From positions 682,001-746,000 of the forward strand of contig NZ_JBCNJT010000002.1 of assembly GCF_039596395.1 (NCBI RefSeq): a stretch of 64,000 bases of DNA, in the 5' to 3' direction. The first letter of the stretch is position 1. Each line of letters starts with the position of its first letter. The notes below the pieces were generated by a model that saw nothing but the letters and a program-made list of their open reading frames with translations, had not been told where the DNA came from and searched no databases. Source of the DNA: Fluviicola sp. (GTDB lineage: Bacteria; Bacteroidota; Bacteroidia; Flavobacteriales_D; Crocinitomicaceae). Positions 35,739-44,232 of this stretch are shown here, in pieces. The position numbers and the translations under genes were made by a program.

Positions 35739-36620
35739 GTGATAAACCAAACAACTATAGACCGATTAAATGATTTGAAAAGGCAGTATTTATTACTTTC
35801 TCAAGGTAATGAAAGCTTTCTTAGAGAAATTTCACTTGCTGAAATTCCGGAAATGGTCTATAATTCCAATGCGATCGAAAATTCTACACTGACTTTAGAA
35901 GATACGGAAAAAATACTCACAGGGACTGAACTCCCCCGGAAAGTCAATATCCGGGAAGTATTTGAAGCAAAAAATTTAGCACAAATTACCGAAATGCTAC
36001 TTTCAAAATCACGGCACAAACAGTCGGTTAAATTGATTCTGAACTTGCATAAGATGCTTCTTACAAATATTGATGACAGTATTGCCGGACGTTTCAGAAG
36101 TGGAAAAGAGTGGGTTCGGATAGGAAATCATTTAGGTGCTAATCCTTCGTTTGTGAATCAACTAATGCATGAACTTATTGAGCAATACGATGTAACTAAG
36201 AACCTCTATTTTTTGGACAAAATAGCTCATTTTCATGCTGAGTTTGAGACCATTCACCCTTTTGTAGATGGAAATGGACGAATGGGGAGAATTCTTATCA
36301 ATCTTCAGTTGATGAATGCCGGACTTCCTCCGATCATTATTCAAAATAAAAGCAAACACACCGAGTATTATCCGCTATTCAGTACTTATCCTACCACCAT
36401 GCGGTATGATGGATTCACAAAACTTTTTGCACTTCTTTTGCAGGAATCCTTACACAAAAGGATCACTCAACTTACTGCCAAAAAAATTATTCCACTTTCA
36501 TTATGGGCTTCCCGAAATGATGTCAAGGCAAATGTTGCTGCTAATAAAGCCAAAAGACAAACTATTCCAGCCTTTCGATTACGTGAAAAATGGATGATCG
36601 ATTCCGATTTTAAGATGTGA
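35739..36620 (+). CDS. Fic family protein adenylyltransferase
   Basis: A 293-residue class II-like Fic protein starting with GTG. The N-terminal inhibitory helix motif (S/T)xxxE(G/N) is present as SNAIEN near residues 43-48. The catalytic loop HPFVDGNGRMGR near residue 175 is complete, so AMP transfer from ATP to a hydroxyl of a target protein is expected, held in check by the inhibitory Glu. The C-terminal segment (KANVAANKAKRQTIPAFRLREKWMI) resembles the DNA-binding tail seen in some Fic proteins and may allow autoregulation. The gene is more AT-rich than its neighbours and has two palindromes in front, which suggests horizontal transfer. The target is unknown. Confidence 0.88.
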   Translation: MINQTTIDRLNDLKRQYLLLSQGNESFLREISLAEIPEMVYNSNAIENSTLTLEDTEKILTGTELPRKVNIREVFEAKNLAQITEMLLSKSRHKQSVKLILNLHKMLLTNIDDSIAGRFRSGKEWVRIGNHLGANPSFVNQLMHELIEQYDVTKNLYFLDKIAHFHAEFETIHPFVDGNGRMGRILINLQLMNAGLPPIIIQNKSKHTEYYPLFSTYPTTMRYDGFTKLFALLLQESLHKRITQLTAKKIIPLSLWASRNDVKANVAANKAKRQTIPAFRLREKWMIDSDFKM

Positions 36621-36650
36621 TAGACCCTCATTGATAAAAAAAACGGAAGA

Positions 36651-37367
36651 TTACTCTTCCGTTCCTGGTATATTTTCTTCGGTAGAAACCGGATTTGGTT
36701 TTGCAACCACGTTTTTTTTATTCTCTTTCGGGAAATACTTCCGTTGTCTGAAAATGATCATGATGACCCCGATACTGATTGCGGCGTCTGCCACATTCCA
36801 GATAGCCGGGAAGATCTGGTTATCCCCGTTCTTATCGTACCACGGAACCCAGGATGGCCATTCCGCATTGAACTGGAACATATCGACCACGTTCCCCAGT
36901 AAAAACCCGGTATGACGTGTTTCGTACTTTCCTACGATCCCGCAATCCGTCCAGATTCCCGATCCTTCCAAATGATTGAACCCGATACACGGATCGTAAT
37001 CAAAAATGAAGTCGTAGAACATGGAATCGATCAAGTTCCCGGTTGCCCCGGCAAATACCAGCCCGATTGCAAGCAGGAATTCTGTTTTAGCTCCTTTACG
37101 CCACTGTTTTACGAAGTAATAAGCGATCGCTGCACTTGCAAAAATTCGGAAGATACTCAATCCCAATTTTGCCCAGATACTTGCCCCGAATGTTGTTCCG
37201 AAGGCCATTCCCTGGTTTTCGATATACAATAACCGGAACCATGAACCGATCGCATTTACCGGCGGATCGTAATAGTTGAAATGGGTTTTCACCCAAATCT
37301 TGGTTATCTGATCAATAAGCAATATGCAGAATACCGCTATGACAACGATATAGAGTTGTTTCTTCAA
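36651..37367 (-). CDS. lspA: Lipoprotein signal peptidase (signal peptidase II), enlarged form
   Basis: A 238-residue inner-membrane aspartic protease that removes signal peptides from prolipoproteins. The first helix carries IDQITKIWVK; catalytic Asp residues are in GATGNLIDSMFYD and NVADAAISIG. The protein is longer than the usual 160-170 residues, mainly because about 60 residues (FDYDPCIGFNHLEG to PAIWNVADA) lie between the two catalytic motifs, plus a charged C-terminal tail. Such enlarged forms are known in Bacteroidota. It starts one base after the stop of the DksA-like gene, so both form an operon. Confidence 0.93.
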   Translation of the reverse strand: MKKQLYIVVIAVFCILLIDQITKIWVKTHFNYYDPPVNAIGSWFRLLYIENQGMAFGTTFGASIWAKLGLSIFRIFASAAIAYYFVKQWRKGAKTEFLLAIGLVFAGATGNLIDSMFYDFIFDYDPCIGFNHLEGSGIWTDCGIVGKYETRHTGFLLGNVVDMFQFNAEWPSWVPWYDKNGDNQIFPAIWNVADAAISIGVIMIIFRQRKYFPKENKKNVVAKPNPVSTEENIPGTEE

Positions 37368-37368
37368 C

Positions 37369-37749
37369 TTATTTGTTTTGCATGTTTTTAGCTTCGATGC
37401 TCAATGTAGCATGCGGTACCAGTTTCAAACGCTCTTTTTGGATCAATTTACCGGTAACACGGCAAATACCGTACGTTTTATTCTCAATACGCATCAGGGC
37501 ATTTTTCAGGTTTTCGATGAACTTCTCCTGGCGGGCTGCCAATTGAGCTACTTCCTCACGAGATAACGTTTCCGACCCATCTTCCATCATATTGAAAGTT
37601 CTGCCCGTATCATCTGTTCCATGATTGTCGTTTGACAAAGACGCTTTCAACATATCGTAATCGACATTCGCCTCTTTCAACTTCTCGTTGATCAACTGAC
37701 GGAATTCTTCCAATTCACTATCTGAGTATCTTGTTTTCTCTTGTGACAT
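37369..37749 (-). CDS. DksA/TraR-like protein without a complete zinc finger
   Basis: A 126-residue protein with an N-terminal coiled-coil (about 8-60, YSDSELEEFRQLINEKLKEA) and a DksA-like C-terminal region (NALMRIENKTYGICRVTGKLIQKERLKLVPHATLSIEAK). Only the first zinc-ligand Cys remains; the other three are replaced (RVTGK, VPHAT), so classic zinc binding is not possible. I recall similar Cys-poor members linked to lspA in other Bacteroidota, so this is probably a family trait and not a defect. DksA-like proteins bind the RNA polymerase secondary channel, and that role is inferred here. Confidence 0.8.
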   Translation of the reverse strand: MSQEKTRYSDSELEEFRQLINEKLKEANVDYDMLKASLSNDNHGTDDTGRTFNMMEDGSETLSREEVAQLAARQEKFIENLKNALMRIENKTYGICRVTGKLIQKERLKLVPHATLSIEAKNMQNK

Positions 37750-37984
37750 TACAACGTAATTTTTGAAATTCGCACAAAAATAATCGAATTTTCAGAGGAG
37801 TAAAGCGAAAAGGATGAATGGTAACAATTACTTATTCACAGAACCAAAGAATTAATACCCGATTTTGTTAGTAAAGCCTTGGAAACACTGATAACACAGG
37901 GTAAATCACAGAAAATGTTAAAGTAAATGAATATCATTCGTTTCTTTGGAAGAAACGTGGAAATATCCCCGGAATCAGCGGATT

Positions 37985-38770
37985 TTAATCAACAGTACGG
38001 TGTTTTTCCACCCAGTTGGTCAACTCGATAAATTCCTCCACACCCAATCTCTCCGGCCTTAACTGGAGCATCGGGTTTTCTTCGTAGCTTTCGGGAAGCA
38101 ATGCTTTGATGGAATTACGAATGGTTTTGCGTCGCTGATTGAAGGACATTTTTACCACCTGCTTGAACAGTTTTTCATCGCAGGGAAGTTTTTCCCGGTC
38201 GTTTCTGGTGCAGCGGATCACTCCCGACTTCACTTTCGGCGGTGGATCAAATACGTGTTCATCTACTGTAAAACAGTATTCAATATCGTAATAAGCCTGC
38301 AGCAACACGCTCAGGATTCCGTATGTTTTTGTTCCCGGTTTTTCGGCTACGCGTTCGGCAACTTCTTTCTGGAACATCCCCATGATCTCAGGAATCGAAT
38401 CCTTGAAATCGATGCATTTGAACAAGATCTGCGAAGAAATATTGTACGGGAAATTTCCCAGTACCGCGAAAGGTTTGTCTCCTACAATACTTTTCGGGTC
38501 CATTTTCAGGAAATCCCCGAATGTAATCTTCCCTTCCAATTGCGGAAAATGCACTTTCAGGTAATCCACAGATTCTTCGTCCAGGTCCATCACATACAAA
38601 TCCGTTTCAGGGTCCTGCAGCAAGTATTCCGTGAGCGCTCCCATTCCGGGACCAATTTCGATAGCCGTTTTCACTCCCTTGTGATGGGTAAACTGATCTG
38701 CAATCTTCTTACAGATGTTCTTATCTTTCAGGAAGTGCTGTCCTAAATGTTTCTTTGCTCTAACGCTCAT
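37985..38770 (-). CDS. rsmA: 16S rRNA (adenine1518-N6/adenine1519-N6) dimethyltransferase
   Basis: A 261-residue KsgA methyltransferase that dimethylates two adjacent adenines in the 3' hairpin of 16S rRNA during late 30S assembly. KHLGQHFLKDKNICKKI at the N-terminus, the SAM-binding EIGPGMGALTEYLL and the catalytic GNFPYNISS (NxPY) are all present, followed by QKEVAERV and the C-terminal RRKTIRNSI. Its start overlaps the end of the DUF4286 gene by 11 bases, so translation is probably coupled. Confidence 0.95.
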   Translation of the reverse strand: MSVRAKKHLGQHFLKDKNICKKIADQFTHHKGVKTAIEIGPGMGALTEYLLQDPETDLYVMDLDEESVDYLKVHFPQLEGKITFGDFLKMDPKSIVGDKPFAVLGNFPYNISSQILFKCIDFKDSIPEIMGMFQKEVAERVAEKPGTKTYGILSVLLQAYYDIEYCFTVDEHVFDPPPKVKSGVIRCTRNDREKLPCDEKLFKQVVKMSFNQRRKTIRNSIKALLPESYEENPMLQLRPERLGVEEFIELTNWVEKHRTVD

Positions 38771-39086
38771 GCCGGAAATGTTGAATAACGTTTAAAGTGC
38801 TTCTGAAAGCCGCAAAACGCCCTTCATACCTGGTTTTATGATCAACCTGCAAAGCAGCAGCGTGATTTTTCTGATAATCGTCGAGGTGTTCCTGGCTATA
38901 AGCCACATAAGTCATTGCATAGGTGCATGCTCCGTCCTCCTGCTCGTTCATTTTAGACATGCGGCTTTCCAAAAAACAACCGGTTGCCATTACCTCGGGA
39001 ATGTGAACTGTTCGCATCCAATTGACCCAATCCTGCTCAATTGCCGGATCAAGGCTTACCGTAACGTTATAAATGATGTGTTCCAT
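38760..39086 (-). CDS. DUF4286 family protein
   Basis: A 108-residue single-domain protein with the family's ferredoxin-like pattern: MEHIIYNVTVSLDPAIEQDWVNWM, then HIPEVMATGCFLESRMSKM and TYVAYSQEHLDDYQKNHA. It is widespread in Bacteroidota and of unknown function; the fold resembles Dabb/ABM-type domains. It overlaps rsmA by 11 bases and is the first gene of this two-gene unit. A GTAGGG palindrome lies upstream, next to the end of the neighbouring minus-strand gene's upstream region. Confidence 0.85.
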   Translation of the reverse strand: MEHIIYNVTVSLDPAIEQDWVNWMRTVHIPEVMATGCFLESRMSKMNEQEDGACTYAMTYVAYSQEHLDDYQKNHAAALQVDHKTRYEGRFAAFRSTLNVIQHFRHER

Positions 39087-39102
39087 TAATGCAAAGGTAC
39101 AT

Positions 39103-39140
39103 AATAAGTAGGGGCGCGATTAATCGCGCCCCTACTTATT
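39103..39140. repeat. GTAGGG palindrome copy 8, ATTAAT core
   Basis: A perfect 38-base palindrome AATAAGTAGGGGCGCGATT and its complement. It lies between the DUF4286 start and the stop of the upstream MopE-repeat gene (both minus strand); the minus-strand direction reads it 19 bases after that stop. It fits a terminator of the T9SS protein transcript. Confidence 0.85.
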
Positions 39141-39159
39141 GCATTTTTTGATATTATAA

Positions 39160-41997
39160 TTAGTTTTTCACCCAGCGAACCAAAGCAGTTCCTGAATCAG
39201 AAGTCAGGCGAATGAAATATACTCCCGGAACCAGGGAATCCGTATTGAATTCCAGTTCGTTTGCAGATTTCTGAATAGCTGTCAACTTCATTTCTTTACC
39301 GTCAACACCTGCGAAAACTACCTGGAATCCGTTCCATCCGTTGCTCATGTTCAATACTACCGAACTTGTTCCCGGATTCGGGTATACATTCAGGTTTGCA
39401 AGGATTGATTCTTCGATACCCAAAACTCCGTCAACTCCGTCACAGTTCTCATCGATCGTGTTTCCGGTATTGTCTGTAGCTCCCGGATGGATTGCCGCAT
39501 TTGTATCGTCACAGTCGGTATTATTCGTAACATATCCTGCAGGCTGAGTACAATCTGTTACAGAAGACGTAGGGTCTCCGTATGTATCGTTATCAGCATC
39601 TTCGTAATAAGTCAACATGGTAAATCCTTCGTCGATGTCGCCGTCACAGTTGTTGTCCACTCCGTCACAAACTTCTGCTGCGCCCGGATTAATGTCTTCG
39701 TCCGAATCGTCGCAATCGTCATTGTTGGTTACGGAACCGGCAATCGGAGTACAAGAGTTTGTTCCTGCATCAGCTGCATCACCAAATCCGTCAGCATCAG
39801 CATCCACATAATAAATCACCACACTTCCGATCTGATCATCTGCGTCGTTACAATCTGTGTTGTCCGCAACATAGTTTGCCGGTTGTGTACACTGAGTCAA
39901 CGAAACCGCATTGTTTCCTAAACCGTCACCGTCATTATCCTGGTACCAAACCGCACCCGGGAATGCATCTTCGTTTGTGTCGTCACAATCTGTATTGTCC
40001 AACACGTATCCTGCCGGAACAGAACAAGCCGATTGAGAAGTTGCAGGATCACCGTATCCGTCACCGTCTGCATCTGCATAATAGGTTGTCGGAGTAAGTG
40101 CATTGATATTACCCATGATTTTCACATTATCATGACGATAAGTCGATCCGGTTTGACCGATTCCCGTAATATACCATCTGAATTCAATCGTATTGATTAC
40201 GTTATCAAATACTGCCGGTAAATCAATTGTATCGGTTTTCGCAGTACTGTTCGGTAATGTTTTCGTTGCAATATCCGCAGTGAAATTGTCCAGGCTTGAT
40301 CGCAGGTGAACAGTTGGTGTACCTCCGGTATTACTTGTTTTATGTAAGAATATAATCCGGTTTAAATCTAAGCTATAGCAACTTGCCGGTGTTACATTAA
40401 AGCTGAAATACTGAGTTGGATCAACCGTAGCTGAAGTATTAAACCCTGCAAAATTGATTACATCCGCAGCTGTCTGACAAACCAAAGTAGATCCTGTAGC
40501 AGCATATGGACCGAAAGTCGCATTTGCAGGCTGCGTTGTAACCTCCATAGATGCAACAACAATCGGGCAGGTATTTCCCTGGAACTCATACATTCCCAAA
40601 GTTGTTCCCATGGTGTTCAAATCGGAACCATTACAGTCTTCGTCCACTCCGTTATTCGGAATTTCAGTAGCACCCGGGTGAGCCGCAGGGTTGTTGTCGT
40701 TACAGTCTGTATTGTCCAATACGTAGTTGGCAGGCTGTGTACAAGCAGTTTGAGAAACAGCAGGGTTTCCGTATCCGTCACCGTCGGTATCTGCATAATA
40801 GGTTTGTGCTGCTCCGATCGCATTGTTGGAATCATTACAGTCATTGCCGTTTGAAACATAGTTTGCAGGTGCTGTACATGCAACTTGTGTAACAGCCGGA
40901 TTTCCCAGTCCGTCACCGTCCGCATCAGCATAGAATGTTGTTCCAACAGTGATTGCAGGGTTTGAATCGTTGCAATCGTTTGAGTTGGTAACGTATCCCG
41001 GGATCGGTGCACATCCTGTTTGAGAAACAGCAGGGTTTCCGAAACCATCCGCATCTGAATCCTGGTAATATGTAATAGAACCTGTAATTGTCAGGTTGAT
41101 CGTCATAATACTGTCACAACCAACAGCATTCGGGATCGTATCATTGTACGTTCCTGACGTCATATAAGTCTCATCCCCGGAAGGAACTGTGTAAGATCCG
41201 CAGGCAATCGGAGAAATGGTAGAAGTTGTGTTGTTTTTGATCGTTAAGTTAATCGTTAAAACACTGTCGCAACCAGCCGCGTTCGGGATGGTATCGTGGT
41301 AAACCCCGGAAGCGAAATAGGTTTCATCTCCGGAAGGAACTGTATAAGAAGTACATTGTGGCGCCGGAGTAATCGTTGCAGCAGTGTTGATACATCCTCC
41401 TGTTGCTGTAACGGATCCGCCGAAAGCCAAACCAACTGTTCCTGCAGAAGGAGAGTTATAACCCCATCCTCCTGTGGTTGTTTGTCCGCTGGCATAAAAA
41501 CGGATAGTAACTGTAATATTATCCGGCACATTTTGCAGCGCTGAAATACCGCTTAAGTTAATTTGTGACATGGCACCGTTTCCAATTTTCACGAAAGGCG
41601 AACCGATCAATGTGAAGTTGGTTCCGTCCAAACTGTAAGCGTATTGCATGGAAACACCCGGAGATGCTGAAAAGCTTGCTGTTCCAGCAAAAACAGCATC
41701 AATAGATGTAAGTGACAATTGATATCCCGGAGCCGCTGAAAAAGTATTCTCAAAGTAATCCGTATTTGCAACTGAAATACCATTGTTTAGAAAACCAACC
41801 GTACGGAAGGAGTTTGATCCTGCTGAAGCTGCAGCACCAGAACCGCGTGTTAAAGTGGGTGAAGCATCCAGATTGGCAGCATAAACCTCAGCGGTACTCG
41901 TCGCTAAAGTACTTTCTCCCGTAAAGTCCCATGAAGCGATCTGTGCGATCCCCATCATCGGAAGAAGGGTGATTAGAATGAGTAAAAGTCTTTTCAT
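39160..41997 (-). CDS. Secreted T9SS type A protein with MopE-type metal-binding repeats
   Basis: A 945-residue protein from the ATG at 41997. Signal peptide (MKRLLLILITLLPMMGIAQ), beta-rich domain (about 20-200), two short repeats with YTVPSGDETY and DTIPNAxGCDS, three MopE-like repeats (YYADTDGDGYGNPAV, then NYVxDNTDCND), a second beta domain (about 455-635), four more MopE-like repeats ending in PGAxE and DEDCNG/NNCDGDIDE blocks, and a type A sorting domain (NLNVYPNPGTSSVVLNM, ending RWVKN). The repeats are Asp/Cys-rich and probably bind calcium or another metal. Exported by the type IX system; ligand or substrate unknown. An upstream in-frame start seven codons earlier is not favoured. 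Confidence 0.85.
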   Translation of the reverse strand: MKRLLLILITLLPMMGIAQIASWDFTGESTLATSTAEVYAANLDASPTLTRGSGAAASAGSNSFRTVGFLNNGISVANTDYFENTFSAAPGYQLSLTSIDAVFAGTASFSASPGVSMQYAYSLDGTNFTLIGSPFVKIGNGAMSQINLSGISALQNVPDNITVTIRFYASGQTTTGGWGYNSPSAGTVGLAFGGSVTATGGCINTAATITPAPQCTSYTVPSGDETYFASGVYHDTIPNAAGCDSVLTINLTIKNNTTSTISPIACGSYTVPSGDETYMTSGTYNDTIPNAVGCDSIMTINLTITGSITYYQDSDADGFGNPAVSQTGCAPIPGYVTNSNDCNDSNPAITVGTTFYADADGDGLGNPAVTQVACTAPANYVSNGNDCNDSNNAIGAAQTYYADTDGDGYGNPAVSQTACTQPANYVLDNTDCNDNNPAAHPGATEIPNNGVDEDCNGSDLNTMGTTLGMYEFQGNTCPIVVASMEVTTQPANATFGPYAATGSTLVCQTAADVINFAGFNTSATVDPTQYFSFNVTPASCYSLDLNRIIFLHKTSNTGGTPTVHLRSSLDNFTADIATKTLPNSTAKTDTIDLPAVFDNVINTIEFRWYITGIGQTGSTYRHDNVKIMGNINALTPTTYYADADGDGYGDPATSQSACSVPAGYVLDNTDCDDTNEDAFPGAVWYQDNDGDGLGNNAVSLTQCTQPANYVADNTDCNDADDQIGSVVIYYVDADADGFGDAADAGTNSCTPIAGSVTNNDDCDDSDEDINPGAAEVCDGVDNNCDGDIDEGFTMLTYYEDADNDTYGDPTSSVTDCTQPAGYVTNNTDCDDTNAAIHPGATDNTGNTIDENCDGVDGVLGIEESILANLNVYPNPGTSSVVLNMSNGWNGFQVVFAGVDGKEMKLTAIQKSANELEFNTDSLVPGVYFIRLTSDSGTALVRWVKN

Positions 41998-42158
41998 TTT
42001 TTTTGAAATTTTTCCCAAATGTATGAAAAGACGGAGCTATGTTCCTAAAAATTTTACAGTTTACCGGAACAAAACTAAATTTTAGTAAAAAATTTAGTTG
42101 TTGAATTTCAATTAGTTACAAAAACTAAATCGATTTAAATAAAAGTATTATTAAATCA

Positions 42159-42746
42159 TTAAGCTTTCTGTTGCTCCATTAAGCGGGCTACATATTTTCC
42201 AATAATGTCGAATTCCAGATTCACCCTTGTTCCCACTTGGAACGAATGAAAATTGGTGTGTTCCTGTGTGTAGGGAATAATGTGAACGGAAAACAATCCT
42301 TTTTCAGAATCTACAACGGTTAAACTGACACCATTCACGGTGATGGATCCTTTTGCCACGGTAGGCTGATCAAAATCATAACGGAATGTGTATTTCCAGC
42401 TTCCGTTCAGATCATCAATGGAAACACAGGTTGCAGTAGTGTCTACATGTCCCTGCACAATGTGTCCGTCGAGCCGTGCGCCCAGCAGCATACAGCGCTC
42501 CAGGTTTACTTTCGATCCCACTTCCAGGTCGCCCAGGTTGGTTTTATCCAATGTTTCCTGAATGGCTGTCACTACGTATGAATCACCGTCCAGCTTTACA
42601 ACCGTTAAGCAGCAACCGTTGTGAGCCACACTCTGATCGATTTTCAATTCGTGGGTAATGGAAGATTCTACTGTAAAATGAACATTGCTTTGATCTTTTT
42701 CAATCGCAACAACGGTCCCGAGGGTTTCTATAATGCCTGTAAACAT
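42159..42746 (-). CDS. ribE: Riboflavin synthase alpha chain
   Basis: A 195-residue enzyme that converts two 6,7-dimethyl-8-ribityllumazine molecules to riboflavin. Two lumazine-binding repeats are visible: MFTGIIETLGTV with SVAHNGCCLTV, and MLLGARLDGHIVQGHVD with SITVNGVSLTV. The length is normal for the family (also known as ribC in Bacillus). No other riboflavin genes are adjacent. No FMN riboswitch is recognised upstream. Confidence 0.93.
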   Translation of the reverse strand: MFTGIIETLGTVVAIEKDQSNVHFTVESSITHELKIDQSVAHNGCCLTVVKLDGDSYVVTAIQETLDKTNLGDLEVGSKVNLERCMLLGARLDGHIVQGHVDTTATCVSIDDLNGSWKYTFRYDFDQPTVAKGSITVNGVSLTVVDSEKGLFSVHIIPYTQEHTNFHSFQVGTRVNLEFDIIGKYVARLMEQQKA

Positions 42747-42790
42747 CGTGTTTTTTGTTGAAGATTTGTGTCTGTCCGCTTAAGCGAACT

Positions 42791-44230
42791 TTATCTCTGG
42801 CTCAGCTTGATCTGATTCAAGCGTGCTCTTAAGGCTATAAAGATAGCACACATAGACCAAATAGGAACAGCTGCCTTATCCGTATCTAAAAAATTATTGA
42901 GGAATCCGTGAATGAAGTAGGTCGACAAAGCAATGATGAAACCCATTAAGAGCGTTTTGATTTCCCGGTCTTCCGACGGCCACTGATTGTAAAGCGTAAT
43001 CCCTTCGTAAAAGATCGCAGCTACAATGGCCAGCATGCTCAGCATCCCGATCCAGCCCATTTCAGCCAGAGGCCCCAGATATTCACTGTGCGCATTTCCC
43101 ATATTCCCGAAGTTGGTGGAAATGATCGTCAGGTTTTCCGGGCGCTGGAAACGGGCATATTCGAAGGAATACATTCCCGGGCCAAATCCTACCCATGGGC
43201 GTTCCTTAAACATGTCAATGGCACAATTCCAGCGATTGATACGTTCCAGGTTGGAAGCATCCGTTGTAACGTTGGTAGCACTCTGCAAACGCTCTCCGAA
43301 TTCTTCGGTCGTGTGTTCGTATTTGTTCCGGGCCAGATCCTGCTGGATCTCATCCCAGGAAGCCCAAATGTAGATTCCGACCACCAGCGTTATTCCGGCA
43401 ATCCAGGAGAATTTTACTTTGAAGCGGATCAGCATCCAGATGACCATCCCCAAAAAGACGCTCAACCAGGCTGCACGTGTGTAACTGAAATACAATCCCA
43501 GGATGGAAATCACCATGAAACCGATCAGGATAAACTGGAGTAGCGGCCCGTGCTTACGCGAAAAGTAAAAGGAGAAAATCAACGGAACGACCAAAGCAAC
43601 CAACGCACCGTAAATCGTGTGATCCTTGAAAAACGGCCACATGACCCAGTGACTTTCCTTTTCCCCGAAGCGGTAGGAAGCGTGCACCAAAATGGTATAG
43701 GTAATTGCGATAATCATGGCAGAGAGGAACAACCACAGGAACCAGCGGATTTTCTTCGGATCATAAAATACCGAACTTCCATAAAACAAAACGGGAACAA
43801 TGAACCAAAGCCGCGCTAACAGGAATTTCAGGGATGTCACCGGATTTTCACTGGTGATGGATGTGAAAAAGATCCAAACCAAGTAAAAGACAACTGTCCA
43901 GACAATGGCCGAATTCCTTAAATAAGTGGGGAAAACCCGGTATTTCAGATTTTGGATCAACAGCAAAAGCATGGTCCCGAAAAGCAATGGTTCCGTAGGT
44001 ACGAACAGCCCGAAACTGTCTGTATACTCTTCTATATTGATGGACAAAGGAGTTGCTGCGATGATAAAAAAGAAGGTGTATTCCGTGTAGAACAGCGCAA
44101 CAAACAAAACAATCAGGGCGTAGGGAATAAGCGGAATGTATTCGTTGTCGAACCAAAACCCGTAACCCAGTAAACCGACAAAAGCCAGTCCGAGGGTTAA
44201 CAATAACTTATTTTCCCGTAAAAAAGCCAC
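42791..44230 (-). CDS. O-antigen ligase/polymerase family membrane protein (Wzy_C)
   Basis: A 479-residue polytopic inner-membrane protein with about twelve hydrophobic segments. A long periplasmic loop follows the Wzy_C core; the family motif region HSEYLGPLAEMGWIG (late loop) and the preceding RPWVGFGPGMYSFEYARFQ are typical of WaaL/Wzy proteins, with Arg and His residues thought to be catalytic. It ligates or polymerises surface glycans using undecaprenyl-linked donors. It starts two bases after the Wzz-like gene, so both form an operon; this context supports a surface polysaccharide role. Confidence 0.82.
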   Translation of the reverse strand: MAFLRENKLLLTLGLAFVGLLGYGFWFDNEYIPLIPYALIVLFVALFYTEYTFFFIIAATPLSINIEEYTDSFGLFVPTEPLLFGTMLLLLIQNLKYRVFPTYLRNSAIVWTVVFYLVWIFFTSITSENPVTSLKFLLARLWFIVPVLFYGSSVFYDPKKIRWFLWLFLSAMIIAITYTILVHASYRFGEKESHWVMWPFFKDHTIYGALVALVVPLIFSFYFSRKHGPLLQFILIGFMVISILGLYFSYTRAAWLSVFLGMVIWMLIRFKVKFSWIAGITLVVGIYIWASWDEIQQDLARNKYEHTTEEFGERLQSATNVTTDASNLERINRWNCAIDMFKERPWVGFGPGMYSFEYARFQRPENLTIISTNFGNMGNAHSEYLGPLAEMGWIGMLSMLAIVAAIFYEGITLYNQWPSEDREIKTLLMGFIIALSTYFIHGFLNNFLDTDKAAVPIWSMCAIFIALRARLNQIKLSQR

Positions 44231-44232
44231 GT

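Noticed and set aside
37861-37920. Repeat-like text (aacactgataacacag) between the DksA-like gene and rsmA
   Set aside because: Resembles known dispersed intergenic repeats only over a short stretch, and no second arm is found.
42100-42800. Possible FMN riboswitch near riboflavin synthase
   Set aside because: The gap upstream of ribE is only about 45 bases and shows no RFN-element pattern.
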